Positions 1 to 8,945 are shown, counted from the first letter of the stretch. The stretch: 64,000 nucleotides of DNA from Collinsella sp. (GCA_019414345.1 DXMF01000033.1:1-64000); one strand, 5' to 3'. Made by a program: numbers and translations. The notes: generated by a model not told the origin, from the letters alone.

Positions 1-784
1 CCATGGTGGTGATGCCGGCGTTGGCGTTTTCGGGGTCATAGACGACCGTAAGCGAGATGGCAGGCCGCGGCGTCTCGGGCTCCGGCGTCGACTCAGTAGC
101 GTCTTGATCGTCGGGCTCGTCGGGCTCGTCGGGCTGTTCGTCCTCGGCCTCGTCGCCAAAGATATCGCTGTTTTGGAACGCAGGCGCCTCGGGTTGGTTA
201 GCGGCTTCTTCGGTTGTCGACTTGGGAGCCTCGTTGAGCCCCGCAGTGGCTTCCTGCTCTGACATAACTTCGGGATCGGTCGTGGCGGCGATTTCGGTTC
301 TGGCTTCTGCCGTCACCTCGATAGCGACTTCGATCTCTGTCTCGGGCTCGGGCTCGGGCTCCGGCACAGCTTCAGCCACGGGTTCGGGTTCGGGCTCAGG
401 ACGTTTAACGTGCTTGGGGCGCACGGCCTTGAGGTCCTTCTCACCGCGCTTTTTCTTTTTGTAGGACTGCTTGGCGCCCTTGGCGGTCTTGGGCTTGTCC
501 TCGCCCTTGGCAAGCGCAGCATCCCAGGCCTCGTTGGCGATGACCGTGGCATACAGGCGGCCGCCTTTAAAGACGGTCAGCTTAATGCAGTCGTTAAGTT
601 CCTCGAGCAGCTCGCGCGTGGACTCAAAGCCCAGGTCATAAGCAGTCATGTCGCCTGCGGCGAGCGCCTCCTCGACCTGCGTCATAAACGTTTGCTTGCC
701 GCATCCAATCGCATCGCGTAGCAGGCGATACAGATAGATGTGGTTGCCCAGCGAAAGCGTGGGCCTAACTATTGTCTTGCTCAT
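1..784 (-). CDS. Hypothetical protein with acidic Pro/Glu repeats (3' end outside window)
   Basis: I do not recognise a named family. The gene starts at the ATG at 784, seven bases after a good ribosome site (AGAGGAG), and runs off the left edge, leaving 261 visible codons. Residues 1-90 look folded (MSKTIVRPTLSLGNHIYLYR, later FKGGRLYATV) and could be a small winged-helix or LOTUS-like domain; that is a weak guess. Residues about 97-128 are lysine-rich (SYKKKKRGEK), followed by over 100 residues dominated by Pro, Glu and Asp (repeats of PEPEPE and EPDEPD). The last visible residues (AISLTVVYDPENANAG) look like the start of a second folded segment. The basic-then-acidic linker suggests nucleic-acid or surface binding, but no function can be assigned. 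Confidence 0.75.
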   Translation of the reverse strand, partial: MSKTIVRPTLSLGNHIYLYRLLRDAIGCGKQTFMTQVEEALAAGDMTAYDLGFESTRELLEELNDCIKLTVFKGGRLYATVIANEAWDAALAKGEDKPKTAKGAKQSYKKKKRGEKDLKAVRPKHVKRPEPEPEPVAEAVPEPEPEPETEIEVAIEVTAEARTEIAATTDPEVMSEQEATAGLNEAPKSTTEEAANQPEAPAFQNSDIFGDEAEDEQPDEPDEPDDQDATESTPEPETPRPAISLTVVYDPENANAGITTM

Positions 785-924
785 GGCAAATCTCCTCTTT
801 ACACATGTAAAGCATCTTACCATCGCATAGCGTTCGCCATGGCGGCGCCCAAGGCAAACGGGCGCGAACCGCTGTCGATTCGCGCCCGTTGTACAGGTCG
901 GTTATCTATGAGAGGCAAACGTAC

Positions 925-1878
925 TTAGTTGCCCGATGCCGTGCCTTGGCTCGAGTTGTCAGATGCCGTGCCGGAAGCGGTTCCGCTCGAGCTGTTGGTG
1001 TTGTTACTGTCTGCCGTGCCCGTTCCCGACGTGGTGTCGCTCGTCTGGCCTCCCGTGTTCGGCTGTGAACCGTCAGTCGTTTGGCTTGAGTCGGTCGTGC
1101 CGGACGGCGTGCCACTGTTGGCCGTAGAGGAATCGGTGCCCTGCGATTGGTTTTGGGTGTTCGAGGACGAATTGGCAGAGGTAGGACTGTCTTGCGTGTC
1201 GTCCGTCTGTGCCTGCTGATCCTGCGGCTGAGTGTTGCCATTTGCATCGCTCTCGGTCGTGCGCGACGACAGGATTGGCTCGGGACGCTCGCCCAGACCC
1301 TCACCGGCAGTGGTGATAAGGATGGCGCCGGCGCAGGCGATGACCGCGACGATGGCGATGGCGATCGAGAAGACGATGACCTTCTTTTGTGTCTGGCTGC
1401 GCTCTGCCGCCGCCTTGGCGCGCAGGCTGTTGGGGGCGACGCGCGCCGTGGTCGCGCGTCCCGCAACCTGGCGCATCTCCTGCGTGGTCGCGGCGCCACC
1501 TAGGTGCTCCTCGACATCGGGCTCAACGGGCTCGTAGGCGCCGGCAGGGTAGTCGACAGCGGCATGCGTGCCCTTGATTGCTTCGGCGCTGGCGGAGATA
1601 AAGTGGCGATAGACCTGCGAGGACACAACAGTGATGACTGAGCTCACAGCGGCACCAATCACCGAGCCGGCAATGCCGATCTTTGAAGCAAGCGCCACGC
1701 TCGTGGCGGCAGCTGCGGCGCCGGCGATGATCTGGGGAATGGAAATGTCGTCGAACAGGCCCTTTTTGGGCGCGATGGCCATGGTCTGTCCAATGGAATG
1801 GTTCTCGTGTACGCCGTTGTTGAGCGATGCCGGCGTCATGACGCGCGTGCGCGGCGCGTCGGTGTACTTGGTTGTCAT
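925..1878 (-). CDS. Membrane protein with Ser/Thr/Asn/Gly-rich extracytoplasmic tail
   Basis: Predicted 317-residue protein of unknown function. I chose the ATG at 1878 because GGAGGACCCCGT precedes it; an upstream in-frame ATG at 1974 has no such site. A long Ala/Val/Ile-rich hydrophobic stretch lies near residues 47-88 and a clear transmembrane helix near residues 168-190 (KVIVFSIAIAIVAVIACAG). The final 110 residues are almost only Ser, Thr, Asn, Gln, Gly and Asp, typical of a disordered, wall-spanning or glycosylated tail. No sortase motif or enzyme domain is visible. It is transcribed divergently from nadE, about 200 bp away. A cell-envelope role is inference from topology only. Confidence 0.75.
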   Translation of the reverse strand: MTTKYTDAPRTRVMTPASLNNGVHENHSIGQTMAIAPKKGLFDDISIPQIIAGAAAAATSVALASKIGIAGSVIGAAVSSVITVVSSQVYRHFISASAEAIKGTHAAVDYPAGAYEPVEPDVEEHLGGAATTQEMRQVAGRATTARVAPNSLRAKAAAERSQTQKKVIVFSIAIAIVAVIACAGAILITTAGEGLGERPEPILSSRTTESDANGNTQPQDQQAQTDDTQDSPTSANSSSNTQNQSQGTDSSTANSGTPSGTTDSSQTTDGSQPNTGGQTSDTTSGTGTADSNNTNSSSGTASGTASDNSSQGTASGN

Positions 1879-2081
1879 ACGGGGTCCTCCCGGTGTAAAT
1901 CTGCTTCGTTTCGTGTAGCCATCAGGGTACCCACCAGATGTGAATCGTACGTGACATTTAACAGATACCATCAACTCATCAATTGCTCACCAAGTTGGTG
2001 GGATGCGGTTCCACCCGGCGGTTGAACTACAATAGGGCTTGCTAATTGTGTTGAATAGCGTTTACGCACGGGAGCATTCTT

Positions 2082-4061
2082 ATGAATCTTCACCTTTCTC
2101 AGTCTGATGGCTTTTTGCGTGTGGCGGCGGCCTCGCCGCGGATTCGCGTGGCCGATGTCGAGGGCAATGCCGAGGTTGCGCTGGCGGCTGTTCGCGATGC
2201 TGCCGGGCGTGGCGTTCGCACGCTGGTACTGCCCGAGCTTAACCTGACCGGCTATACCGCGGCCGATCTGTTCCATAACCGCACACTGCTGCATGCCTGC
2301 GAGGCGGCACTTGTGCACATTCTCGATGAAACCCGCGATCTGCCGATTGTCTTTACCATCGGTCTTCCCGTTGCAGTTGCCGAGAATATCTACAACTGCG
2401 CCGCCGTATGCTGCGCGGGCGAGCTTTTGGGCCTCACGGCCAAGAAGTATCTGCCCAACTATGGAGAGTTCTACGAGCGCCGCTGGTTTGCTCCGGCGCC
2501 CGCAGATCCTGTGTGGGTCGAGTTTGCCGGTCAGGGTCCGGTTCCGCTGGGTTCGGGGCTTGTCTACCGCTGCTGTGATGAGGGTGCCGAGGACCTGGTG
2601 CTGGGCGTTGAGATCTGCGAGGACCTGTGGGTGCCGGCGCCCCCTTCGACCGAGATGGCGCTTGCCGGTGCGACGGTGATTCTCAACCCGTCGGCCTCGG
2701 ACGAGATTATCGGCAAGGCTGATTACCGCCGCAGCCTCATCTCCAATCAGAGTGCGCGCCTGTACTGCGCCTATGCCTATGCGGATGCGAGCGAGGGCGA
2801 GTCCACGACCGATATGGTCTTTGCAGGCGAGAACCTTATCTACGAAAACGGCTCCAAGCTCGCCGCCACCAAACTGCTTACCTGCGATATGGCCGTCGCC
2901 GATGTCGATCTTGACCGTCTGGTTGCCGAGCGCCGTCGCTCGACGACGTGGACGCGCGCGGACGATGCGCCGGAGGCCACGACCGTTGTATTTTCGTTTG
3001 AGGGCGTGCTGGCAGACGAACCTGTCCTGCGCGATGCCTGCGATATCGACCGTGTCTTCCCCCGCGCGCCCTTTGTGCCGGCCGATCATGGTGACCTGGC
3101 CGAGCGTTGCGAGACCATCCTCGACCTGCAGACCGCCGGCCTCAAGACCCGCCTTGCCCATACGGGTACCAAGGCTGCAGTCATCGGTCTTTCGGGCGGC
3201 CTGGACTCCACGCTGGCACTGCTTGTGACCGTGCGTGCCTTCGATGCATTGCGGCTGCCGCGCACCGGTATCACGGCCGTGTCCATGCCTGGCTTTGGCA
3301 CGACGCATCGCACTAAGTCCAACGCCGAGTCGCTTGCTCGCGACCTGGGTGTGAGCTTCCGCGAGGTTTCGATCCACGCGGCCGTGGAGCAGCACTTTAA
3401 GGACATTGAGCACAATCAGACCGTGCAGGACGTGACCTACGAGAACAGCCAGGCCCGCGAGCGTACGCAGATTCTGATGGATTTGGCCAACCAGGCTGGC
3501 GGCTTTGTCATCGGCACGGGCGACCTGTCGGAGCTGGCGCTCGGCTGGGCTACCTATAACGGCGACCACATGAGCATGTATGCCGTCAACGCGAGCGTGC
3601 CCAAGACGCTTGTGCGCCATCTGGTGCGTTATGCTGCCGATGTCTTTGGCGGGCGTATTGCCGAGACGCTGCTCGACATCCTCGATACGCCGGTATCTCC
3701 CGAGCTTCTGCCGCCCACGGGCGACGGCGAGATTGCGCAGAAGACTGAGGATTTGGTGGGCCCGTACGAGCTGCACGACTACTTCCTCTACTACCTGCTG
3801 CGTTTTGGCTTTGAGCCGGGCAAGATCTACCGCATGGCGCTCAAGAGCTTCGAGGGCGTCTACGACGCCAAGACCGTCCACACGTGGTTGCGTACGTTCT
3901 ACCGTCGCTTCTTTGCTCAGCAGTTTAAGCGCAGCTGCCTGCCCGATGGTCCCAAGGTGGGCTCGGTGACGCTCAGCCCGCGCGGCGATTGGCGTATGCC
4001 GAGTGACGCCAGCTCGCGTCTGTGGCTTGCGCAGATCGATGCGCTCAATGCAATTGACTAA
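2082..4061 (+). CDS. nadE: Glutamine-dependent NAD+ synthetase
   Basis: Catalyses the last step of NAD synthesis, amidating nicotinic acid adenine dinucleotide with glutamine-derived ammonia and ATP. The 659-residue length fits the two-domain glutamine-hydrolysing form. Residues about 12-290 are a nitrilase-type amidase with its Glu (LPELNLTGY), Lys (KKYLPNYGEFYERR) and Cys (EICEDLWVP). Residues about 340-640 are the synthetase domain with the ATP pyrophosphatase loop (GLSGGLDSTLAL) and the GTGDLSELALGWATYNGD segment. GGGAG sits seven bases before the ATG. The gene is monocistronic; a GC-rich hairpin with a T run (4130-4160) follows. It may also act as the terminator or leader for the next gene. 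Confidence 0.96.
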   Translation: MNLHLSQSDGFLRVAAASPRIRVADVEGNAEVALAAVRDAAGRGVRTLVLPELNLTGYTAADLFHNRTLLHACEAALVHILDETRDLPIVFTIGLPVAVAENIYNCAAVCCAGELLGLTAKKYLPNYGEFYERRWFAPAPADPVWVEFAGQGPVPLGSGLVYRCCDEGAEDLVLGVEICEDLWVPAPPSTEMALAGATVILNPSASDEIIGKADYRRSLISNQSARLYCAYAYADASEGESTTDMVFAGENLIYENGSKLAATKLLTCDMAVADVDLDRLVAERRRSTTWTRADDAPEATTVVFSFEGVLADEPVLRDACDIDRVFPRAPFVPADHGDLAERCETILDLQTAGLKTRLAHTGTKAAVIGLSGGLDSTLALLVTVRAFDALRLPRTGITAVSMPGFGTTHRTKSNAESLARDLGVSFREVSIHAAVEQHFKDIEHNQTVQDVTYENSQARERTQILMDLANQAGGFVIGTGDLSELALGWATYNGDHMSMYAVNASVPKTLVRHLVRYAADVFGGRIAETLLDILDTPVSPELLPPTGDGEIAQKTEDLVGPYELHDYFLYYLLRFGFEPGKIYRMALKSFEGVYDAKTVHTWLRTFYRRFFAQQFKRSCLPDGPKVGSVTLSPRGDWRMPSDASSRLWLAQIDALNAID

Positions 4062-4129
4062 GGTTGGCTAAATTGAACCAATACGAGGGTTGCAAGCGTT
4101 ACACTTTTGCAATCTGATGGCCCGTATCG

Positions 4130-4160
4130 CGCGGCGCTCTTGTCGGAGCGCCGCGTTTTT
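4130..4160 (+). terminator. Hairpin with T run between nadE and the aminotransferase
   Basis: A 10-bp perfect stem (CGCGGCGCTC paired with GAGCGCCGCG) with a 6-base loop is followed by TTTTT. It is a good intrinsic terminator for nadE. It ends only about 20 bases before the start of the next gene, so it could equally be a 5' leader structure of that gene. Confidence 0.75.
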
Positions 4161-4179
4161 CATATCGAAAGGTGGCACC

Positions 4180-5343
4180 ATGCAGGCATCGCAGCGTCTC
4201 GACCGCTTTGGCGCGGAGGTCTTCGCCTCGCTCAACAACAAACTGCTCGCGCTGAAGGCTCAGGGCAAGACCATTTACAACATGAGCGTGGGCACGCCCG
4301 ACTTTAAGCCGTACGACCACGTGGTCGAGGCGCTCACGCAAGCAGCCAAAGATCCCGAGATGTGGAAGTATGCCCTGCGTGACCTGCCCGAACTCAAGCA
4401 GGCCGTGTGCGATTACTATGAGCGTCGCTTTGGTGTCTCCGGCATTACGCCGTCCATGGTGCAGTCGTGCAACGGCACGCAGGAGGGCGTGGGCCATTTG
4501 GGCCTGGCCCTGCTCGATCCGGGCGACACTATTTTGGTTCCCGATCCGTGCTACCCGGTCTTTGAGGCGGGTGCCAAGATCGCCGATGCCAAGCTCGAGT
4601 ACTATCCGCTGGTTGCCGAGCACAATTACCTGCCCTATGTGGCGGGCATCGATCCCGAAGTGGCCGACCGCGCCAAGTATATGATCGTGTCGCTGCCCGC
4701 CAACCCGGTGGGCTCGGTGGGCACGCCCGAGATCTACGAGGAGATCATCGCTTTTGCCCGCGAGCACGACCTGCTCATCGTCCATGACAACGCGTACTCC
4801 GACATCGTGTTCGACGGCGAGCCGGGCGGCAGCTTCTTGCAGTATCCCGGTGCGCTCGAGGTGGGCGTTGAGTTCTTCTCGCTCTCCAAGTCGTTTAACG
4901 TCACCGGTGCTCGCATCGGCTTTTTGGTCGGCCGCGAGGACGTGGTCTCTGCCTTTGCCAAGCTACGCAGCCAGATCGACTTCGGTATGTTCTTCCCGAT
5001 CCAGAAGGCTGCTATCGCCTGCCTGAACGGTCCGCGTGATGAGGTCGAGGCGCAGCGTTTGAAGTACCAGGAGCGTCGCGATGCCCTGTGCGACGGTCTT
5101 GAGGGCCTGGGCTGGGAGCGTCCCAACGCGCATGGCTCCATGTTTGTGTGGGCCAAGCTTCCCGGTGGTCGCACCGATTCCATGACGTTTTGCGAGGAGC
5201 TCATGGAGAAGGCCGGTGTTGTGGTGACGCCGGGCGCGAGCTTTGGTCCTTCGGGCGAGGGACACGTGCGTATGGCGCTGGTTTTGCCGCCCGACCAGAT
5301 CGCTTTGGCTGTCGAGGCCATCCGCGAAGCGGGCCTGTATTAG
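4180..5343 (+). CDS. Class I/II PLP aminotransferase, candidate (N-acetyl-)diaminopimelate aminotransferase
   Basis: A 387-residue fold-type I aminotransferase. The start at 4180 (MQASQRLDRFGAEV) follows CGAAAGGTGG; the open frame extends further upstream but without a ribosome site. Visible landmarks: SVGTPDF near the N terminus, PDPCYPVF, the Asn-Pro segment SLPANPVGSV, DNAYSDIVFDG and the PLP lysine in SLSKSFNVTGARIGF. The overall pattern resembles LL-diaminopimelate and related aminotransferases. This window has dapH, dapB, dapA, lysA and an M20 deacetylase about 5-9 kb away, so this enzyme could supply the missing transamination step of the acetylase pathway. That assignment is inference; aspartate or aromatic aminotransferase activity is possible. 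It ends about 200 bp before ldh. Confidence 0.88.
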   Translation: MQASQRLDRFGAEVFASLNNKLLALKAQGKTIYNMSVGTPDFKPYDHVVEALTQAAKDPEMWKYALRDLPELKQAVCDYYERRFGVSGITPSMVQSCNGTQEGVGHLGLALLDPGDTILVPDPCYPVFEAGAKIADAKLEYYPLVAEHNYLPYVAGIDPEVADRAKYMIVSLPANPVGSVGTPEIYEEIIAFAREHDLLIVHDNAYSDIVFDGEPGGSFLQYPGALEVGVEFFSLSKSFNVTGARIGFLVGREDVVSAFAKLRSQIDFGMFFPIQKAAIACLNGPRDEVEAQRLKYQERRDALCDGLEGLGWERPNAHGSMFVWAKLPGGRTDSMTFCEELMEKAGVVVTPGASFGPSGEGHVRMALVLPPDQIALAVEAIREAGLY

Positions 5344-5488
5344 AAAGCTATTTCGGCTCGTCAATAGCTCGAAACCGATTTCGTGCAGTTATTTTACGAA
5401 TTCTGCAAATAATTTCGGCAAACGGTCGATATTTGGCTGCGAATAGGAGCATAATCAAAGTCCCGATTGGATGTATTGGGATTACGGC

Positions 5489-5520
5489 AAGCCGCTCGGG
5501 TCGTTCCCGGGCGGCTTGTT
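5489..5520 (+). promoter_or_regulatory. Stem-loop in the leader just upstream of ldh
   Basis: A 12-bp stem with one G-U-type mismatch (AAGCCGCTCGGG paired with CCCGGGCGGCTT) and a 5-base loop is followed by GTTTGTGG, ending 25 bases before the ldh start codon. It could terminate read-through from the upstream aminotransferase or fold in the ldh leader. Hairpins in the same position precede both ackA genes. Confidence 0.5.
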
Positions 5521-5544
5521 TGTGGAGAGAGATGGGAGTTTCTA

Positions 5545-6495
5545 ATGGTTAACGAGAAGAAGGTCGCTATTGTCGGCTGCGGTTTCGTCGGTTCGTCTTC
5601 GGCGTTCGCGCTGATGCAGAGTGGTCTGTTCTCCGAGATGGTTCTCATCGACGTGGACAAGAACCGCGCTGAGGGTGAGGCTCTGGATATTGCGCACGGC
5701 ATGACGTTTGCCGAGCCGATGAAGATCTACGCTGGCGATTATTCCGATGTCGCCGACGCCGCCATGATCGTCGTCACCGCTGGCGCTGCCCAGAAGCCCG
5801 GCGAGACCCGCCTGGACCTGGTCAACAAGAACGTTAACATCTTTAAGTCCATTATCCCCGAGATTAAGAAGTCCGGCTTCGACGGCATTCTGCTCATCGT
5901 CTCCAACCCGGTCGACGTTCTGACCTACGCCGCCATCAAGATGTCCGGCCTGCCCGAGGGCCATGTCATCGGCTCCGGTACCGTGCTCGACACCGGCCGT
6001 CTGCAGCAGATGCTCGGCGCTCACGTCGAGGTTGACCCGCGCGACGTTCAGGCTTATGTCATGGGTGAGCACGGCGACTCCGAGTTTGTCGCTTGGTCCA
6101 GCGCCCAGGTTGCCGGCGTGCCGCTGAACACCTTCTGCGAGCTTCACGGTCATCTGGAGCACGAGGCTGCCGAGAAGCGTATCGCCGAGGACGTCAAGAA
6201 CTCCGCCTACACCATCATCGAGAAGAAGCACGCCACCTACTACGGCGTCGCCATGGCCGTTAAGCGCATCTGCACTGCCGTCATGCGCGATGAGCAGACC
6301 GTTCTGCCCGTTTCCTCGCTCATGGTGGGCGAGTATGGCCTGTCCGATCTTGCCATCTCCATGCCGACGGTCGTTGGCCGCGACGGCGTTGTCTGCCGCG
6401 TCCCCGTGCCGCTGAACGATGGCGAGCAGCATGAGCTCACCGCCTCTGCAAAGGCCCTCAAGGACATCATCGACAGCGTCGACTTCTCCTGCTAA
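5545..6495 (+). CDS. ldh: L-lactate dehydrogenase
   Basis: Reduces pyruvate to L-lactate with NADH, regenerating NAD+ in fermentation. The 316-residue length is normal for the family. The N terminus carries the Rossmann motif (VAIVGCGFVGSSSAFAL) with an acidic residue after strand 2 (LIDVDKNRAEGEALDI). Further landmarks are TAGAAQKPGETRLDL, SNPVDVLTYAA, the GSGTVLDTGR segment with the substrate arginine, and the catalytic histidine in VMGEHGDSEFVAWS. Arg in KPGETRLDL and the GEHGDSE pattern favour lactate over malate dehydrogenase. I set the start at the ATG at 5545 (MVNEKKVAIVG), preceded by GGGAG; the longer in-frame extension crosses the leader hairpin. A strong terminator follows at 6529. 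Confidence 0.95.
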   Translation: MVNEKKVAIVGCGFVGSSSAFALMQSGLFSEMVLIDVDKNRAEGEALDIAHGMTFAEPMKIYAGDYSDVADAAMIVVTAGAAQKPGETRLDLVNKNVNIFKSIIPEIKKSGFDGILLIVSNPVDVLTYAAIKMSGLPEGHVIGSGTVLDTGRLQQMLGAHVEVDPRDVQAYVMGEHGDSEFVAWSSAQVAGVPLNTFCELHGHLEHEAAEKRIAEDVKNSAYTIIEKKHATYYGVAMAVKRICTAVMRDEQTVLPVSSLMVGEYGLSDLAISMPTVVGRDGVVCRVPVPLNDGEQHELTASAKALKDIIDSVDFSC

Positions 6496-6528
6496 ATCAA
6501 GCTTGCTAGAGCAAAAAGTTACAATGAA

Positions 6529-6562
6529 GGCGTCCGGGTCCACACGGCCCGGGCGCCTTTTT
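6529..6562 (+). terminator. Intrinsic terminator of ldh
   Basis: A 10-bp GC-rich stem (GGCGTCCGGG paired with CCCGGGCGCC, one wobble) with a 9-base loop is followed directly by TTTTT. Confidence 0.9.
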
Positions 6563-6592
6563 GGTGCAAGGTAACCTGACCCCAATGCACCA
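6562..6592. repeat. Intergenic palindrome (TGGTGCA arms, loop with CCTGACCCC)
   Basis: Seven-base arms TGGTGCA and TGCACCA enclose a 17-base loop containing AACCTGACCCC. A close relative with the same arms lies at 7773-7807, so the DUF2974 gene is bracketed by the pair. The loop motif (GGGGTCAGG on the other strand) resembles REP-like palindromes mobilised by RAYT transposases; no such transposase is in the window. Confidence 0.6.
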
Positions 6593-6609
6593 TAGTTGAT
6601 GGGAGGGCC

Positions 6610-7770
6610 ATGTCGGATTCGCCTAATTTTTTGACCTATGCCCAGACGGCGTTTGATCCGTTTGAGGAGCGGCCGTTCTGCGCGGTGGATAGCCTCGTCT
6701 TTGCGTGGTTGTCCTATTTGCGTTTGCCGGGTGATATGGCGGAGCTGACGAACTGGCAGGGCCTAGACGTACGCGAGCTGCTGCGTGCCGAGTGCTACCG
6801 GGACATGATTGACGACTTGTGGGATCCAGAGGGGAGCAGGGCCTTGTTGGAGGCCGTGGCAGCAAGCCCTCGCTACCGTGGCGTGCACGTTTGCGGCTAT
6901 CGTGCCGTGAGCGATGTGGTGGCGACAGAGCAGTTTGCAGCCATGGCGTTCCGGTTTCCGGCGGGGTTTAGCTATCTTTCCTTCCGGGGGACCGACAGCA
7001 CGATTGTGGGCTGGAAAGAGGACTTTAACATGGCGTTCCGGTATCCTGTGCCGGCCCAGGAATCCGCGGCGCGTTATGTGGACGAGGCGGCGGATGCGAT
7101 TGACGGGCCGCTTTTGTGCGGAGGTCATTCCAAGGGTGGAAACCTTGCGGTGTACGGTGCGGCGATGTGCTCCGATGTCGCCCGTGCGCGAATCGAACGG
7201 GCGTATTCCCATGATGGTCCGGGTTTCGTCGAGGAGTTTCTGAACGGCAACGCCTTTGCCGATCTTTCCGGTCGAATCGACAAGACGCTACCTCGGTCGT
7301 CGATCTTTGGCATGATGTTCGAGACGCAGGAGGACTATGCCATCGTTGAGAGCACCGAGTTCAGTCTGCTGCAGCACAATCCCTTTAGCTGGGTGGTTGA
7401 TGGTCGCGACTTCGTGTACTGTGAGCGCCTGTCCGCCGGTGCTCGATACGTTGATGGCTCCATTCGCGAGATGCTGCTTGCAGTTTCGCCTAGCGAGCGC
7501 GAGCGTTTTGTAGATGCGTTGTTCTCCGTGTTTGAGGCTACGGGTGCTGAGCGGTTTGCGGATATCGCTGGGAATCTGCGCGAGAGCCTGCCCGTGATGC
7601 TCCAGGCTGCGCAAGGGTTTGACAAGGATACGCGACGCTTTGTCTCGCAGACCATCGTGGCAATTCTTAAGTGTGCGCTGCTGCCCAAACGACCCCAGAT
7701 CGACATGCCCGCCGCCGGCAAGAGTTTGGCAGAACAGCTCGAGGCTTGGCAGTCCGAGCTCCTGCGCTAG
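6610..7770 (+). CDS. DUF2974 (Mbeg1-like) alpha/beta-hydrolase family protein
   Basis: A 386-residue protein of the lipase-class-3-like DUF2974 group. The nucleophile elbow is plain: GGHSKGGNLAVYGA near residue 170, with the serine as putative nucleophile. Upstream is the strand and oxyanion segment SYLSFRGTDSTIVGWKEDF near residue 120, and downstream SHDGPGF. These proteins are common in Firmicutes and Coriobacteriia and their substrates are not established. No signal peptide is seen, so it should be cytoplasmic. It starts at the ATG at 6610 after GGGAGGGCC. It sits alone between ldh and the nucleoid-associated protein, bracketed by two related palindromes, which may point to local rearrangement. 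Lipase or esterase activity is inference from the fold. Confidence 0.85.
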   Translation: MSDSPNFLTYAQTAFDPFEERPFCAVDSLVFAWLSYLRLPGDMAELTNWQGLDVRELLRAECYRDMIDDLWDPEGSRALLEAVAASPRYRGVHVCGYRAVSDVVATEQFAAMAFRFPAGFSYLSFRGTDSTIVGWKEDFNMAFRYPVPAQESAARYVDEAADAIDGPLLCGGHSKGGNLAVYGAAMCSDVARARIERAYSHDGPGFVEEFLNGNAFADLSGRIDKTLPRSSIFGMMFETQEDYAIVESTEFSLLQHNPFSWVVDGRDFVYCERLSAGARYVDGSIREMLLAVSPSERERFVDALFSVFEATGAERFADIAGNLRESLPVMLQAAQGFDKDTRRFVSQTIVAILKCALLPKRPQIDMPAAGKSLAEQLEAWQSELLR

Positions 7771-7772
7771 CC

Positions 7773-7807
7773 ATTGGTGCAAAGCAGCCTGTCCCCGATG
7801 CACCAAT
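7773..7807. repeat. Intergenic palindrome (ATTGGTGCA arms, loop with CCTGTCCCC)
   Basis: Nine-base perfect arms ATTGGTGCA and TGCACCAAT enclose a 17-base loop with CCTGTCCCC. It is related to the palindrome at 6562-6592: the arms are the same and the loop differs slightly. Confidence 0.65.
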
Positions 7808-7881
7808 CTTCGATGCGCCTGGGGCGGGCTCGACCGCTATACTGGTTCGTGCCGAAATCGATCTAGAACGGAATGCCGTAT

Positions 7882-8886
7882 ATGAAAATCAATCACGCGA
7901 TTCTGCATATCCTGGACTTTGACTCTGCCGTCAACGTTATGAGCCAGCGCGAGCTCGATACCGAAAGCCGTGCCGTGCGCAATTTCGTAACCACGCATCT
8001 GCGCCGTGCACGCACCTCGGCCGACAATAAACGCGCCACGTTTGCCGAGAACTCTGCGTTTGGCGGCGAGCTCAAGGGCTATTTCTTTGGCGAGCGCGAG
8101 TTCGTGGACCTGTCGCAGCAGATTGCGGAGTTTATCTCCTCCGAGCTCACCAAAGCCGAGAAAGCCGAGTCCACCGACGTGCTCGTGGCCGATTTTGACG
8201 ACGATGAGGATGCCCGCTGGTTTGCCGTGATGCTGCTGGGCTCCAAGCAGGCTTTTATGCACGAAGTGGGCCGCGAGGAGGGGGAGGTGCGCAACGACAT
8301 CGCGCGCCACTACGCCATTCTGCCGAACCCCTCGCAAAAGGTGCCGAGCTATGCCATCGTGCGCGCAAGCACCATGGAGATCGGCTACGTGGACAAGAAG
8401 CGCAAGATTGCCGGCGAGGATCGCATGCTCATTCCCGACGGCCTGCTGCAATGCGACACGGGCGTTTCGGGTAAGGAGGTCATCGACACGGTGACGCGCG
8501 TGGTCGAGGAGGTCGCTGAAGAGCACGGCGCCAACACGGCCGTAGCGCTCGCCAAGGTCAAAGCCGCCGTTGCCGAGAAGGTTGAAGACGACGAGGAGCT
8601 GCCGCCTTGGGATATCGTCGATGAGGTCTTTGAGGACGAGCCGGTTATCAAGGAGAGCGTGCGTGCGGCGCTGACCGAGGAGAAGGTGCCCGAGCGCGTG
8701 CCCGTGGAGCGCAAGCAGGTCGAACGCGCGGCCGTGCGCAATCACAAGATTCGTACCGACACGGGCATCGAGATCAGCTTCCCGGCCGAGATGGGTTCGA
8801 ACTCCGAGTATATCGAGTTCGTCAACGAGCCCAACGGCCTCATCTCCATCGAGCTCAAAAACATCGGGTCAATTGAGAATCGATAA
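7882..8886 (+). CDS. YejK/NdpA-like nucleoid-associated protein
   Basis: A 334-residue member of the 37-kDa nucleoid-associated protein family, which binds the bacterial nucleoid; the molecular role is poorly known. The start of the family is clear (MKINHAILHILDFDS), and the sequence continues as an alternating charged protein (RNFVTTHLRRARTS, GYFFGEREFVDLSQQIAEFI) with a C-terminal segment GIEISFPAEMGSNSEYIEF. I chose the ATG at 7882 because GAACGGA sits nine bases before it; an in-frame ATG three codons upstream (7873) overlaps that site. The gene stands alone and ends at a strong terminator. Downstream lies a structured repeat element. Confidence 0.85.
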   Translation: MKINHAILHILDFDSAVNVMSQRELDTESRAVRNFVTTHLRRARTSADNKRATFAENSAFGGELKGYFFGEREFVDLSQQIAEFISSELTKAEKAESTDVLVADFDDDEDARWFAVMLLGSKQAFMHEVGREEGEVRNDIARHYAILPNPSQKVPSYAIVRASTMEIGYVDKKRKIAGEDRMLIPDGLLQCDTGVSGKEVIDTVTRVVEEVAEEHGANTAVALAKVKAAVAEKVEDDEELPPWDIVDEVFEDEPVIKESVRAALTEEKVPERVPVERKQVERAAVRNHKIRTDTGIEISFPAEMGSNSEYIEFVNEPNGLISIELKNIGSIENR

Positions 8887-8911
8887 ACTGCGCTTGAACT
8901 TCAGACAAAGC

Positions 8912-8945
8912 AAAGGCCGAAACCCTTCGGGACTTCGGCCTTTTT
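8912..8945 (+). terminator. Intrinsic terminator of the nucleoid-associated gene
   Basis: AAAGGCCGAA pairs with TTCGGCCTTT around an inner CCCTTCGGG tetraloop-like turn, followed by a T run into TTTTTGC. The A-rich 5' side allows it to work from the minus strand as well. Confidence 0.9.

Noticed and set aside
111..140. GTCGGGCTC tandem repeat at the left edge
   Set aside because: It encodes the EPDEPD repeat of the acidic protein and is in frame with it, so it is coding low complexity, not a separate element.
1971..3881. 636-codon open frame on the minus strand over nadE
   Set aside because: It is a shadow of the high-GC nadE gene; nadE has clear amidase and synthetase motifs and a ribosome site, while the antisense frame has neither.
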